Origin: Bacteroidota bacterium
Lineage (GTDB): Bacteria; Bacteroidota; Bacteroidia; Bacteroidales; F082
Length of the DNA: 20,610 bases
Reading direction: 5' to 3'
NCBI GenBank assembly: GCA_002686705.1
Contig: NYYH01000035.1
Location: 23,368 to 43,977, forward strand
Positions 7,273-17,700 of the stretch are shown here, piece by piece. The first letter of the stretch is position 1; every line of letters starts with the position of its first letter. The notes under the pieces are model-generated. The model was given only the letters and a program-made list of their open reading frames with translations. It did no database searches and was not told where the DNA came from. Both the position numbers and the translations under genes were made by a program.

Positions 7273-10245
7273 ATGAAATATTGGAGAAGTATAGAAGAAT
7301 CTGAGAAACAAAAGAATGGTGAGGAATTAATAAAATCACCAGAATTCAATGAATCTTCAGACGATGATAATATCCAAGGAACTTCCCGAAGGGATTTTAT
7401 GAAGTCTTTAGGTTTTGGAATTGGATTTGTCGCTTTGGTTTCTAGTTGCGAGATGGCTGTTAGAAAAGCTATACCTTATTTGAATAAACCAGAAGAGATT
7501 TTACCCGGTGTCGCAAATCATTATGCTTCCACTTATTTTGATGGCTCCGATTATTGCAGCGTACTAGTAAAAACAAGAGAAGGACGACCTATAAAGATCG
7601 AAGGAAATGATTTGTCATCATTAACAAATGGGGGAACCAACGCTAAAGTACAAGCATCTGTATTAAGTCTTTACGATTCTGAGAGACTGCAATATCCGCT
7701 CAAAAGCGGTGCGAAAACTTCTTGGGAAATTATTGACGCTGAAATAATAGGTAAGTTGCAGGAACTCTCCTCCAATAATGAATCAATAACTATTCTAACG
7801 TCTAACATAATTAGCCCTTCAACACTTAGTTTATTAGATGATTTTGTTAAAAAATATCCTAGTGCAAAGATTGTATATTATGATCCTATATCATTATCTG
7901 CTATTCCAGAAGCGAATAATATATCTTTTAACAAAAAAGTAATTCCATCTTATCAGTTTGATCAAGCAAAAACTATAGTTAGCTTTAATGCAGACTTCCT
8001 GGGTACATGGTTGTCACCGATTGAATTCACGAAGCAATATGTAAAAAACAGAAAACTTAAAGAGGGCAAAAAGGATATGTCTTATCATGTCCATTTTGAA
8101 TCAGGTATGTCGCTAACAGGTAGTAATGCCGATAGAAGAATTTCAATTAAGCCATCGGAAGAACTTTCAGTACTGTTAAATATATTCAATTGTCTTGCTT
8201 CGAAAGCAAATAAGTTTGCTAATATTACTACTTCTGAATTACGCTTTGATATTTCTGAGATTTGTGAGAGGTTAATAAGTGATAAAGGTAGTTCATTAGT
8301 TATTTCTGGATCAAATAATGTAGTTATTCAACTGACTGTGAACGCCATAAATCATTTGTTAAATAACTATGGCCAAACAATAGATTTAAACACACCGGTT
8401 TTCGTAAAGAAATGTGATGACAACGAATTAAATGAGTTCGTGGATGACTTGAATACGGAGAAAATAAAGGGACTGATTCTTTATAATGTCAATCCGGTTT
8501 ACGATTTTGCAGACCCGAATACAATTATCGAAGGAATAAAGAAAATCAATTTTTCAGTTGCTATTTCACAAACGTTGGATGAAACGGCTTCGATTGTAGA
8601 CTATGTATGTCCTGATAGTCATTACCTTGAATCATGGAATGATGCTGAACCAAAAGAGGGGTATTATAGTTTGGCTCAGCCAGCTATTCAAAAAATATTT
8701 GATACTCGACAGTTTCAAGAGAGTTTGCTCAGGTGGTCAGGAAGTGAAAAAAACTATTATGATTTTATTAGAAATTATTGGGAAGAAAATATCTATCCTG
8801 AGTTTTCTAATATTGGTGATTTTGATCAATTTTGGACCAAGAGTTTACAAGAAGGTGTTACAGAAGTTGAAAAATATAAAACAAAGGCACAACCAAAATT
8901 TATTAGTTCCTCAATAGCAAAAATTTCACCATCTGGAAATATTTCTACGGATGACTATGAAATCATTTTATACGACAAAATATCTCATGGAAATGGTCAA
9001 CATGCAAATAATCCATGGTTGCAGGAATTACCGGATCCAATCTCTAAAATATGCTGGGATAACTACTTGACAGTTTCACCAGCCGACGCAAAAAATATAG
9101 GACTTGAAGTTGGTGATGTTGTAATTATTAATGGAAATATTGAGGCTCCCGTATTTGTACAACCAGGGCAAGCTGTTGGAACCTTCTCCCTGTCTTTAGG
9201 GTATGGAAGATTTAAAGCTGGCAAAGCTGGTAATAATGTTGGCGTCAATGCTTATCCCTTGATTAAAAAAAGTGGACCAAACTTTGAAAGATGGAATACT
9301 GTATCAATTAAAAAGACTGGCAAAAAGCATTTGTTAGCCCAAACCCAAACCCATCATTCTATGGAGGGAAGGGAGATTGTTAAAGAATTAAGTTTGAATG
9401 AATATTCAAGTGATCATGACGCTCTAAAGGATGATCAACATAATGAGGATCATGCCCATAACACTACATTGTATAAAGAATTTAAGTATGATGGACATCA
9501 CTGGGCAATGGCAATTGACTTGAATTCATGTACAGGTTGCAGCAATTGTGTGCTGTCATGTCAGGCTGAAAATAATATTCCTGTTGTTGGTAAAGAAGAA
9601 GTCAACCGTGTACATGAGATGCATTGGCTAAGAATAGACAGGTATTATACCGGTGATGAAAATAACCCCAAAGTAGTCTTTCAACCAATGATGTGTCAGC
9701 ATTGTGACAATGCCCCTTGCGAAAACGTATGTCCTGTTTTGGCAACAACTCATAGTAGCGAAGGATTAAACCAAATGACTTATAACAGGTGCGTAGGAAC
9801 CAGGTATTGTGCAAACAATTGCCCATACAAAGTAAGGAGGTTTAACTGGTTTGATTACACCAATGTAGATGCAATGAAAGATAACCTCCATGATCCGCTT
9901 GGTATGACGTCTGATTTAAAAAGAATGGTATTAAATCCTGATGTTACTGTCCGTGCAAAAGGTGTTATTGAAAAATGTTCTTTTTGTTCACAGAGGATCC
10001 AAGAGAAAAAATTATTATCGAAATTAGAAAACAGACCTTTAAAAGATGGAGAGATAACTCCTGCTTGTGCACAGTCATGTCCTGCCAATGCTATTGTATT
10101 TGGTGATTTAAACGATGAAAACAGTCAGGTAGCAAGACTTTTTAAAACCAATCGCAAATATAGGGTACTGGAGGAAATACATACAGAACCATCTATTGGG
10201 TATTTGACTAAAATAAGAAACAATAGAAAAACCAATATTGTCTGA
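7273..10245 (+). CDS. actB: ACIII subunit ActB, fused molybdopterin-like and FeS protein
   Basis: ActB is the large periplasmic subunit of alternative complex III. The 990 residues include a Tat-type motif (SRRDFMK, Arg39-Arg40) and a lipobox-like VSSC (Cys59), so the protein is probably exported folded and lipid-anchored. Residues about 65-700 resemble a molybdopterin oxidoreductase; in known ActB proteins this part carries no molybdenum cofactor. A His- and Asp-rich linker precedes the ferredoxin-like part. Cysteine groups lie at 753/756/759/763, 808/811/816/820, 840/846/850 and 902/905/932/936. The third group (CVGTRYCANNC) has three cysteines, which fits three [4Fe-4S] clusters plus one [3Fe-4S] after the usual exchange between groups. 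Electrons enter from quinol at ActC and leave to ActA. The gene starts 51 bp after actA and is the expected length for a fused ActB. Confidence 0.96.
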   Translation: MKYWRSIEESEKQKNGEELIKSPEFNESSDDDNIQGTSRRDFMKSLGFGIGFVALVSSCEMAVRKAIPYLNKPEEILPGVANHYASTYFDGSDYCSVLVKTREGRPIKIEGNDLSSLTNGGTNAKVQASVLSLYDSERLQYPLKSGAKTSWEIIDAEIIGKLQELSSNNESITILTSNIISPSTLSLLDDFVKKYPSAKIVYYDPISLSAIPEANNISFNKKVIPSYQFDQAKTIVSFNADFLGTWLSPIEFTKQYVKNRKLKEGKKDMSYHVHFESGMSLTGSNADRRISIKPSEELSVLLNIFNCLASKANKFANITTSELRFDISEICERLISDKGSSLVISGSNNVVIQLTVNAINHLLNNYGQTIDLNTPVFVKKCDDNELNEFVDDLNTEKIKGLILYNVNPVYDFADPNTIIEGIKKINFSVAISQTLDETASIVDYVCPDSHYLESWNDAEPKEGYYSLAQPAIQKIFDTRQFQESLLRWSGSEKNYYDFIRNYWEENIYPEFSNIGDFDQFWTKSLQEGVTEVEKYKTKAQPKFISSSIAKISPSGNISTDDYEIILYDKISHGNGQHANNPWLQELPDPISKICWDNYLTVSPADAKNIGLEVGDVVIINGNIEAPVFVQPGQAVGTFSLSLGYGRFKAGKAGNNVGVNAYPLIKKSGPNFERWNTVSIKKTGKKHLLAQTQTHHSMEGREIVKELSLNEYSSDHDALKDDQHNEDHAHNTTLYKEFKYDGHHWAMAIDLNSCTGCSNCVLSCQAENNIPVVGKEEVNRVHEMHWLRIDRYYTGDENNPKVVFQPMMCQHCDNAPCENVCPVLATTHSSEGLNQMTYNRCVGTRYCANNCPYKVRRFNWFDYTNVDAMKDNLHDPLGMTSDLKRMVLNPDVTVRAKGVIEKCSFCSQRIQEKKLLSKLENRPLKDGEITPACAQSCPANAIVFGDLNDENSQVARLFKTNRKYRVLEEIHTEPSIGYLTKIRNNRKTNIV

Positions 10246-10262
10246 TAGATCTATCATAAAAT

Positions 10263-11627
10263 ATGTATACATCAGGTCTTAGAGAGCCATTAATTAAAGG
10301 AAATAAAAGTTATAAAGAAATTACCAGCGATATTGTTGGTGCAATGACTGGTAGACCCGGTAACTTATGGTATATAGGAATTTCTGTTGCTGTTATTGCG
10401 TTGTTGATCGGAATTATTACTATGTATTATACGGTATGGCAGGGAATTGGCACTTGGGGATTAAACAGAACAATCGGATGGGGATGGGCTATAACAAATT
10501 TTGTTTGGTGGATTGGTATTGGTCATGCAGGAACTTTTATTTCGGCCATTCTATTGTTGTTCCGTCAAAAATGGAGGACAAGCATAAACCGCGCTGCCGA
10601 AGCCATGACAATTTTTGCCGTTATGTGTGCAGGATTGTTCCCATTAATTCATATGGGTAGAGTTTGGCTTGGATTTTATATTTTTCCATATCCAACAGGC
10701 CGTGAATTGTGGGTAAATTTTAATTCGCCACTTTTGTGGGATGTGTTTGCTATTAGTACATACCTAACTGTTTCATTGTTATTCTGGTATATTGGATTAA
10801 TACCGGATTTGGGAACTTTACGTGACAACTTAAAATCAAAAGTAGCAAAAAAAATATATGGTTTTTTTAGTTTTGGTTGGACTGGTTCTGCAAAGGATTG
10901 GGTAAGATATGAAACGCTTTGTCTTATATTGGCAGGACTTGCTGCTCCTCTGGTTTTATCTGTACATAGTATAGTAAGCATGGATTTTGCTACTTCTGTT
11001 ATTCCAGGATGGCACACAACTATTTTTCCACCCTATTTTGTCGCCGGAGCTATCTTCTCAGGTTTTGCAATGGTGCTAACATTAATGATTATAACCAGGA
11101 AAGCATTACACCTTGAAGATTACATTACAAAAGGGCATATCGAATCAATGAATAAAATCATAATTACTATGGGCTCTATTGTTGGGATAGCATATATATC
11201 CGAATTATTCATTGCATGGTATTCTGGCAATGAATATGAACAGTATGCTTTTCTAAACAGGGCTACAGGACCATACTGGTGGGCGTACTTCATAATGATG
11301 TCCTGTAACGTTATCTCGCCACAGTTGTTATGGTTTAAGAAGCTCAGGACAAGTTTTGTTTTCACTTTTCTACTTTCAATTTTTATTAATATAGGTATGT
11401 GGTTTGAGAGGTTTGTAATAGTTGTAACTTCTCTACATAGGGATTATCTTACATCTAGTTGGTCTATGTATTATCCTACAAAAATTGAAGTTGGAATCTA
11501 CCTGGGTACGTTTGGTTTATTTTTCACTTTATTTTTCTTATTTATTAAATATGTACCAGTAATTGCTATTGCAGAAGTAAAGAGTGTTTTAAAAAACTTT
11601 GGAGGAAAAAAAATTGAAAAGCACTAA
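10263..11627 (+). CDS. actC: ACIII subunit ActC, NrfD-like quinol-oxidising membrane protein
   Basis: ActC is the NrfD/PsrC-type integral membrane subunit that supplies the quinol site next to the ActB clusters. The 454 residues contain about ten hydrophobic helices. The N-terminus SGLREPLIKGNKSY is characteristic of ActC in this phylum. Polar residues inside predicted helices include His88 in GHAGTF, His130 in HMGR and Asp160, of the kind proposed to line the quinol site and a proton path in ACIII; this assignment is by analogy. The gene begins 17 bp after actB. Its end carries a GGAGG that may serve the next gene, actD. Confidence 0.96.
   Translation: MYTSGLREPLIKGNKSYKEITSDIVGAMTGRPGNLWYIGISVAVIALLIGIITMYYTVWQGIGTWGLNRTIGWGWAITNFVWWIGIGHAGTFISAILLLFRQKWRTSINRAAEAMTIFAVMCAGLFPLIHMGRVWLGFYIFPYPTGRELWVNFNSPLLWDVFAISTYLTVSLLFWYIGLIPDLGTLRDNLKSKVAKKIYGFFSFGWTGSAKDWVRYETLCLILAGLAAPLVLSVHSIVSMDFATSVIPGWHTTIFPPYFVAGAIFSGFAMVLTLMIITRKALHLEDYITKGHIESMNKIIITMGSIVGIAYISELFIAWYSGNEYEQYAFLNRATGPYWWAYFIMMSCNVISPQLLWFKKLRTSFVFTFLLSIFINIGMWFERFVIVVTSLHRDYLTSSWSMYYPTKIEVGIYLGTFGLFFTLFFLFIKYVPVIAIAEVKSVLKNFGGKKIEKH
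11601..11605 (+). promoter_or_regulatory. GGAGG ribosome-binding-like sequence inside the actC end
   Basis: GGAGG is unusual in this window, where genes otherwise lack Shine-Dalgarno sequences. It lies 8 bases before a TTG at 11614 in the actD frame and 26 bases before the ATG at 11632. It could support a TTG start for actD overlapping the actC end, or be simply the Gly-Gly codons of ActC. It is the only evidence against the ATG start. Confidence 0.3.
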
Positions 11628-11631
11628 GAAA

Positions 11632-12174
11632 ATGAAAGATAATTATATCTCAGTTTGGTTTGAAGATGAAGATGAGCTTCTTGATTCTATAGCTGCTGTT
11701 CAGAAAGATGGCATAAAAATATACGATGTTTATACCCCTTTTCATGTTCATGGTTTAGGTGAGGCCTTGAAAATTAAACCCACAAGGATACCCATTGTTG
11801 CCTTCATAAGTGGAGCAATAGGAACTATTTCAGCACTTCTTTTTCAATCATGGATAAGCGTTCTTGATTGGCCTTTAAATATAGGTGGAAAACCATTCTT
11901 TGCTATCCCTTCTTTTATTCCTGTAACGTTTGAGATCACTGTACTTTTCTCCGCTTTTGGTATGATTGGCGCCTTTTTTTATAAGTCCAAATTATTTCCT
12001 GGTAACAAACCCAAGATCTATCATGACCAGATTACTAACGATTGCTTCTTGATGTTGTTGGAATTTAACAAAACAGAGATGACAGAAGATAAAAAAATGG
12101 CAATAGAACAGTTGCTATATAAACATGGTGCTTTTGATATTGAATTTGTAGAGAATTTAAAAGATAAAGAATAA
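11632..12174 (+). CDS. actD: ACIII subunit ActD, two-helix membrane protein (DUF3341)
   Basis: ActD is a small accessory subunit of alternative complex III. From the ATG it has 180 residues. A cytoplasmic head (SVWFEDEDELLDSIAAVQ, then IYDVYTPFHVHGL) is followed by two membrane helices at about 53-75 and 96-116 and a soluble tail. The YTPFHVHGL segment is a family hallmark. I chose ATG 11632, four bases after the actC stop, because ActD proteins usually start shortly before the first beta-strand. The frame is open upstream to TTG 11599, and TTG 11614 has a well-spaced GGAGG, so a longer form overlapping actC is possible. ActD itself binds no cofactor. Confidence 0.9.
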   Translation: MKDNYISVWFEDEDELLDSIAAVQKDGIKIYDVYTPFHVHGLGEALKIKPTRIPIVAFISGAIGTISALLFQSWISVLDWPLNIGGKPFFAIPSFIPVTFEITVLFSAFGMIGAFFYKSKLFPGNKPKIYHDQITNDCFLMLLEFNKTEMTEDKKMAIEQLLYKHGAFDIEFVENLKDKE

Positions 12175-13341
12175 ATGGTAGAGCAATTTAAATATTTAAA
12201 GAAACACAGAAATTTTACATTTATATTACTAGGTGTTGGCTTGATAATAATGCTTATTGGATTATTCCTAAACAATTGGCAGGCTGAAGTATTTTGGGCA
12301 AATATCTTATTAAATAACTATTATTTTCTCTGTTTTGCATTAGGATCGGTTGTTTTTATAGCTCTTCATAATTTAGGTTTTTCTGGATGGCAAACACTTA
12401 TACAAAGAATACCCGAGGCATTAAGTTCTTTCTTGCCTTTTTCAGGGGTGATAATGCTGTTATTTGCTTTTTTCGGGGTTCATTATTTATATCATTGGTC
12501 AGATACAGGTCATCTTGATACGATTTTAGAAGGAAAAACGGAATATCTGAACGTCCCATTTTTCATTGTAAGGTTGGTTGTTTATTATTTTCTGTGGTCT
12601 TTTTTGGCTTACCTATTACGAAAGCAGTCTAATCAGCTAGACCTTGATCCGAATCCAAAAATACTTAAGAAAAGCACAGCGACTTCTGGAATTTTCATGG
12701 TGATATTTGCCATAACAGTTTCTACATCCAGTTGGGATTGGCTTATGTCTCTTGATGCTCATTGGTATAGTACAATGTTCGGTTGGTATGTGTTTGCAGG
12801 CATGTTTAATATTGCATTGGCAGGAATAATCTTACTTTTATTATACCTAAAAAAGAACGGCTATTTAAAAGAAGCTAATGACAATCATTTGCATGACCTT
12901 GGAAAATACTTATTTGGTTTTAGCATAATGTGGATGTATTTATGGTTTTCACAATATATGTTAATCTGGTATTCAAATATACCTGAGGAAACTGTCTATT
13001 TTGTGACGCGTTTCAATCACTTTCCAATACTATTATACGTAAACCTGGTATTATGCTTTGTATTACCTTTTCTCTTGTTGATGTCAAGAGATGCGAAAAG
13101 AAATCCTAAGTATATGACTATTACTGCTATAATAGTATTGATAGGTCATTGGGTTGATTTTTACTTAATTATTATGCCAGGCGCAGTTGGAGATAACGCT
13201 ACTATTGGATTGATTGAAATAGGAACATTTATTGCTTTTGCCGGCATCTTTATACTAATCGTGCTGAAATATTTGGGGAAAGTACCTTTGACATCAAGAA
13301 ATCATCCTTTCCTTAAAGAAAGTTTAACTTATGATACCTGA
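12175..13341 (+). CDS. actF: ACIII subunit ActF, membrane protein
   Basis: ActF is the second large membrane subunit of alternative complex III, related to ActC and the NrfD fold but thought not to bind quinol in solved structures. The 388 residues form about ten hydrophobic helices. Recognisable stretches are SSWDWLMSLDAHWYSTMFG and MWMYLWFSQYMLIWYSNIPE, both typical of the family. The ATG directly abuts the actD stop codon with no gap, so the two are likely translationally coupled. The gene comes before actE, whereas the usual order is actE then actF. Confidence 0.95.
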   Translation: MVEQFKYLKKHRNFTFILLGVGLIIMLIGLFLNNWQAEVFWANILLNNYYFLCFALGSVVFIALHNLGFSGWQTLIQRIPEALSSFLPFSGVIMLLFAFFGVHYLYHWSDTGHLDTILEGKTEYLNVPFFIVRLVVYYFLWSFLAYLLRKQSNQLDLDPNPKILKKSTATSGIFMVIFAITVSTSSWDWLMSLDAHWYSTMFGWYVFAGMFNIALAGIILLLLYLKKNGYLKEANDNHLHDLGKYLFGFSIMWMYLWFSQYMLIWYSNIPEETVYFVTRFNHFPILLYVNLVLCFVLPFLLLMSRDAKRNPKYMTITAIIVLIGHWVDFYLIIMPGAVGDNATIGLIEIGTFIAFAGIFILIVLKYLGKVPLTSRNHPFLKESLTYDT

Positions 13342-13366
13342 AAAAAGATAAATGTAATATGAGATT

Positions 13367-13975
13367 ATGAGCATAAACTACAATATACAAGGTAAACTAA
13401 GATCATCTTCAAATGCAAATATGGCTTTGAAGCTTATCTTAATTACTTTATTAATAAATTTTTTGAGTTGTGCCAGTGATAAAGAAACCAGAGGTTACCA
13501 GTATGGTGGTGATATGGCAAAATCAACTGCCTACGAAACATATTCAAGTAGTAAAGTTTATAAAGATGGTAAATCAGCATTACGACCTGTAGTAGGGACT
13601 ATACCAAGAGAAATGGTCCCATATACATTTGAAAACAACAATAAGGGGCTCAAAAAAGCAGGTTTAGAATTAAAAAATCCACTTGAAGCAACAACAGAAA
13701 ATATTGAACAGGGCAAAGAATTATTCATTATTTATTGTATTAATTGCCATGGGGAAAATGGAGATGGAAACGGGTTCCTTTTTACCAGTGAAAAGTTTCC
13801 TATAAAACCAGCTTCTTTAATTGATGAAAAAACAGTAAATAGGCCTGATGGTGAGATTTTTCATGTTATTACGGTTGGTGGGGCTGCCATGGGGTCTCAT
13901 GCCTCCCAGATTAAACCCGTTGACAGGTGGAAAATAATTTTGTATATCAGAACTGGATTTGATAAAAATATTTGA
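13367..13975 (+). CDS. actE: ACIII subunit ActE, monohaem lipoprotein cytochrome c
   Basis: ActE is the small periplasmic cytochrome of alternative complex III and a likely exit point for electrons. The 202 residues contain one haem site CINCH (124-128) followed by GENGDGNG, with a candidate axial Met175 in GGAAMGSH. A hydrophobic leader ends in FLSC (Cys35), a plausible lipoprotein cleavage site. The PVVGTIPRE segment (75-82) is a family mark of ActE. The start is uncertain: ATG 13367 gives a long polar n-region, while ATG 13421 gives a tidy lipoprotein signal (MALKLILITLLINFLSC). It lies downstream of actF, reversing the common order. Confidence 0.93.
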   Translation: MSINYNIQGKLRSSSNANMALKLILITLLINFLSCASDKETRGYQYGGDMAKSTAYETYSSSKVYKDGKSALRPVVGTIPREMVPYTFENNNKGLKKAGLELKNPLEATTENIEQGKELFIIYCINCHGENGDGNGFLFTSEKFPIKPASLIDEKTVNRPDGEIFHVITVGGAAMGSHASQIKPVDRWKIILYIRTGFDKNI

Positions 13976-14011
13976 TAATTATTCAATGCATTAATTAATA
14001 CAATAAGAATA

Positions 14012-14671
14012 ATGAAACTATTCACAGGTATATTGGTCAGTTTGTTACTATCATTTGGTTACTCCTTTCAAGGAAAATCCCAAATCAATAAAAATGACAG
14101 TATAATTCTTGATTCAGCGATCGTGCTGCTCGATTCCGCTAGTGCTGCTAATGCATCAAACTTTAATGAAATCAAGAAGAAAGTAGATGAAATTATTGAA
14201 TTTAAGAACGAAGATGAGTTTAACCAAATGGCAATAGAAGGTATCGCTTTATTTAATGGAGATAGTAGATTGGAAAACGGTGGTCCTTCATGTATTTCCT
14301 GCCATGTGCTTAATGCTGAAGGTGTGGCACTAGGGGGCTTTCTTGGTCTTGATCTCTCAAATTCCTACACAATAGTGAACAAAGAAAAGGGTTTGCAGAT
14401 GATTCTTAAAACCCCAACATCTCCCATTATGAAACTTTCATTTGCAGATAGTCCCATAACTAAAGAGGAAATGAAAAGACTGATTGCATTATTGAAAAAA
14501 AGTGATATGAACAAAGAGTACCAATTTGCAAGGATAGATGAGGTATTCCTTTTAAAATATGGCATCTGCGGAGTAATTGTAATTATGGTTATACTGCTGT
14601 TTGTATGGAGAAATCGTAAAAAGAAAAGTGTAAAGCATGATATTTATAGTAGGCAACTAAAAACTCTATAA
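14012..14671 (+). CDS. Tail-anchored monohaem cytochrome c between act and nar genes
   Basis: This 219-residue protein has a signal peptide (about 1-23), a helical acidic spacer (30-75), one haem site CISCH (94-98), a candidate axial Met140 in SPIMKL, and a C-terminal membrane helix (183-200) followed by a basic tail. The haem domain would face the periplasm. It matches the middle monohaem domain of ActA: GxALFxG begins 17 residues before the first haem Cys in both, both have NG[AG] just before the haem site, and both have IM[KR] followed by a D-x-x-[IL] stretch. The gene is 36 bp after actE and 40 bp before narG. I infer an electron carrier joining ACIII to the nitrate reductase, comparable in position to the NarC cytochromes reported in some nar operons. 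I do not recognise a named family. Confidence 0.85.
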   Translation: MKLFTGILVSLLLSFGYSFQGKSQINKNDSIILDSAIVLLDSASAANASNFNEIKKKVDEIIEFKNEDEFNQMAIEGIALFNGDSRLENGGPSCISCHVLNAEGVALGGFLGLDLSNSYTIVNKEKGLQMILKTPTSPIMKLSFADSPITKEEMKRLIALLKKSDMNKEYQFARIDEVFLLKYGICGVIVIMVILLFVWRNRKKKSVKHDIYSRQLKTL

Positions 14672-14711
14672 AGCATCAATTTTAGCAAAATCAATATTAA
14701 GTATATATAAT

Positions 14712-17700
14712 ATGAGTTGGATTGAAGATTTAATATCACCAAAGACCAGAAAATGGGAAGAGTTTTACCATAATAGATTCCAACATGATAAAACTGTTAG
14801 AAGTACTCATGGCGTAAATTGCACTGGAGGGTGTAGCTGGAATATTCATGTAAAAGATGGGATCGTTGTTTGGGAAACTCAAGCACTGGACTACCCTCTA
14901 TTGGAGAAATCATTACCACCTTACGAACCTAGAGGTTGTCAGAGAGGAATTTCTTACTCATGGTATTTATATAGTCCCATAAGAGTAAAATATCCATTAA
15001 TAAGAGGCGCACTGGTTGATTTATTTAGGGAAGAAAAAAGAAAAACGGGCGATCCGGTTATAGCCTGGCAGAATATCCAAAGTAATCCTAAAAAACGGAA
15101 GAAATATCAAAATGCAAGAGGAAAGGGAGGTTTTAGACGTATAAAATGGGATGAAGCTCTGGAAATAATTGGTGCTGCAAATATTTCAACAGTAAAAAAA
15201 TACGGTCCTGACCGTATTATCGGTTTCTCACCTATTCCAGCTATGTCAATGATTAGCTATGCTGCTGGTTCTAGGTTTTTGCAGTTGATGGGTGGAGTTA
15301 ATTTAAGTTTTTATGATTGGTATTGCGACCTTCCTAATTCTTATCCCGAAGTATGGGGAGAGCAAACTGACGTATGTGAAAGCGCTGATTGGTATAATTC
15401 AAAGTTTATTGCTGTAATGGGTGCTAACCTTGGGATGACACGTACTCCGGATGTTCATTTCTTCTCTGAGTCGAGGCATAACGGGACCAAAACAGTTGTT
15501 CTGTCTCCTGATTTTAGTATGGTGTCAAAATATGCCGATCAGTGGATTCCATTACACGCAGGACAAGACGGTGCATTCTGGATGGCTGTAACTCATGTGA
15601 TCCTAAAAGAATTTCATTACGATAAGAAAGTTGAGTACTTTATTGATTATGTAAAAAAATATACGGATTGTCCATACTTGGTTGAACTAGTAAAGGATAA
15701 GGATGGTTATGTTGCTGGAAAAATGCTACGTGCCAATAAGGTAAAACAGTATGAGAAAATAGAAAATGGCGATTGGAAATTCTTAAATATTGATGAAAAG
15801 TCAGGAGAACTGGTTTGTCCGGGAGGAAGCTCAGGACATCGCTGGGATGGTAAGGATGGTAACTGGAACATGAAATATGAAGATGCCGAAAACGGAAAAA
15901 AATATGAACCTGTATTATCATTAATTGACAAAAACGATGAAATATGTCAAGTAACGTTCGATGATTTTAGTAAAACGAAAAAATCACAAAGAGGCGTACC
16001 TGTAAAACATATTGATACACTGAATGGAAAAGTGACAGTAGCTACTATTTATGATGTGTTAATGGCTCAATACGGTATTGATAGAGGACTTGGAGGAGAT
16101 TATCCTACATCATACAATGACAATGAACAAACGTATACACCAGCATGGCAAGAACTATATACGGGTATTAGTAAAGAAACAGTAATTCAGTTTGCACGTG
16201 AATGGTCAGTAACAGCCGAAAAAACAAATGGCAAATGTATGATCATCATAGGTGCCGGTATTAACCATTGGTTCCATAATAATTTAATTTATAGAGCTGG
16301 AACTATGGCTTTGATTTTTACTGGCTGTGTTGGAAAAAACGGTGGAGGTATTAATCATTATGTAGGTCAGGAAAAACTTGCCCCTATGGATTCCTGGGGA
16401 TCTATTATGTCAGGAAAAGACTGGCAGCCTGCAGTTAGGTTACAACAAGCACCTATTTGGCATTATATTAATTCCGATCAATGGAGGTATGATGGTAATC
16501 AGGCAGATTACAACACAGTACCGGAAAATGAACTTTCACAGCAGCATACAGCTGATTTAGTTGCAAAAGCAGTTAAAAATGGATGGATGCCATTCTATCC
16601 CCAATATAATAAAAGTAATCTGGATATTGTTAAAGATGCTCAGAACGATGGAGCAATTGAAGATGATGACATTAAAAAACATATAGTTGACAAACTTAAA
16701 TCGAAAGAATTAATTCACTCTGTCACTGATCCAGACAACGAGATAAACTTTCCAAGAGTTTGGTTTATTTGGAGAGGAAATGCATTAATGTCTAGTGCAA
16801 AAGGACATGAATACTTCCTAAAACACTATCTAGGTACACACCATAATGATGTTGCTGAGGAATCAGGTAAAGATTTTGTCAAAGATTTAATTTGGAAAGA
16901 CAAAGGTGCTGAGGGCAAAATGGATTTAGTTGTTGATTTGAATTTTAGAATGGATACATCAGCATTATATTCAGATATTGTTTTACCAGCTGCATCATGG
17001 TATGAAAAATCGGACTTAAACAGTACCGATATGCATTCTTTCATACACCCTCTGGATGCTGCAATCCCTCCTGTATGGGAAGCAAAAAGTGACTGGGAGA
17101 TTTTCCGAGAGATTGCAAAATCGACTAGTAAACTTGCCGAAACACATATGCCGGATCCTGTAAAAGACGTGGTAAATGTACCTCTTCAGCATGATACGAA
17201 AGCAGAAATATCACAAACCGATATTAAGGACTGGAGTAAAGGGGAATGTGAACCAATCCCTGGTAAGACTATGCATGGCTTAGCAATTGTAGAAAGGGAC
17301 TATACTCAGATCTATAATAAATTTATTAGTCTAGGTGAAAATATTAGAAATGGATTGGGTGCTCATGGAAATAGTTATCAATGTGAGGATATTTACGAAG
17401 AAATGCTTGAAGACCGGGATCATGTTCAAAAAATAAATGGGGTAACTTACCCATCACTCAAAGATGACAGGGAAGCTTGCGAGGCAATAATGCAGTTATC
17501 AACACTAACTAATGGCGAGCTTAGTCACAGAGCATATGTTAATGCCGAAAAAAGAACTGGCATGAAATTAACCGATTTGATAGATGGTAGCCAGGAAAAA
17601 AGAATTAGTTATAAAGACTTACAGATTCAACCGCAGAGATATAATAATTCACCGCTGTGGTCTGGATTAATGAATAACGGAAGAGCTTACACTGCATACT

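Noticed and set aside
10367..10660. A 97-codon plus-strand frame inside actC
   Set aside because: It is wholly contained in actC in another frame, with composition set by the membrane-helix codons of actC; no family match.
14712..14811. A Tat signal that would make this a periplasm-facing nitrate reductase
   Set aside because: The NarG N-terminus ([18 protein letters not shown]) has no twin arginine followed by a hydrophobic stretch, so the cytoplasmic orientation is the better reading.
15640..15931. Two overlapping minus-strand frames inside narG
   Set aside because: They are antisense to a highly conserved part of narG and show no protein features beyond those expected by chance.
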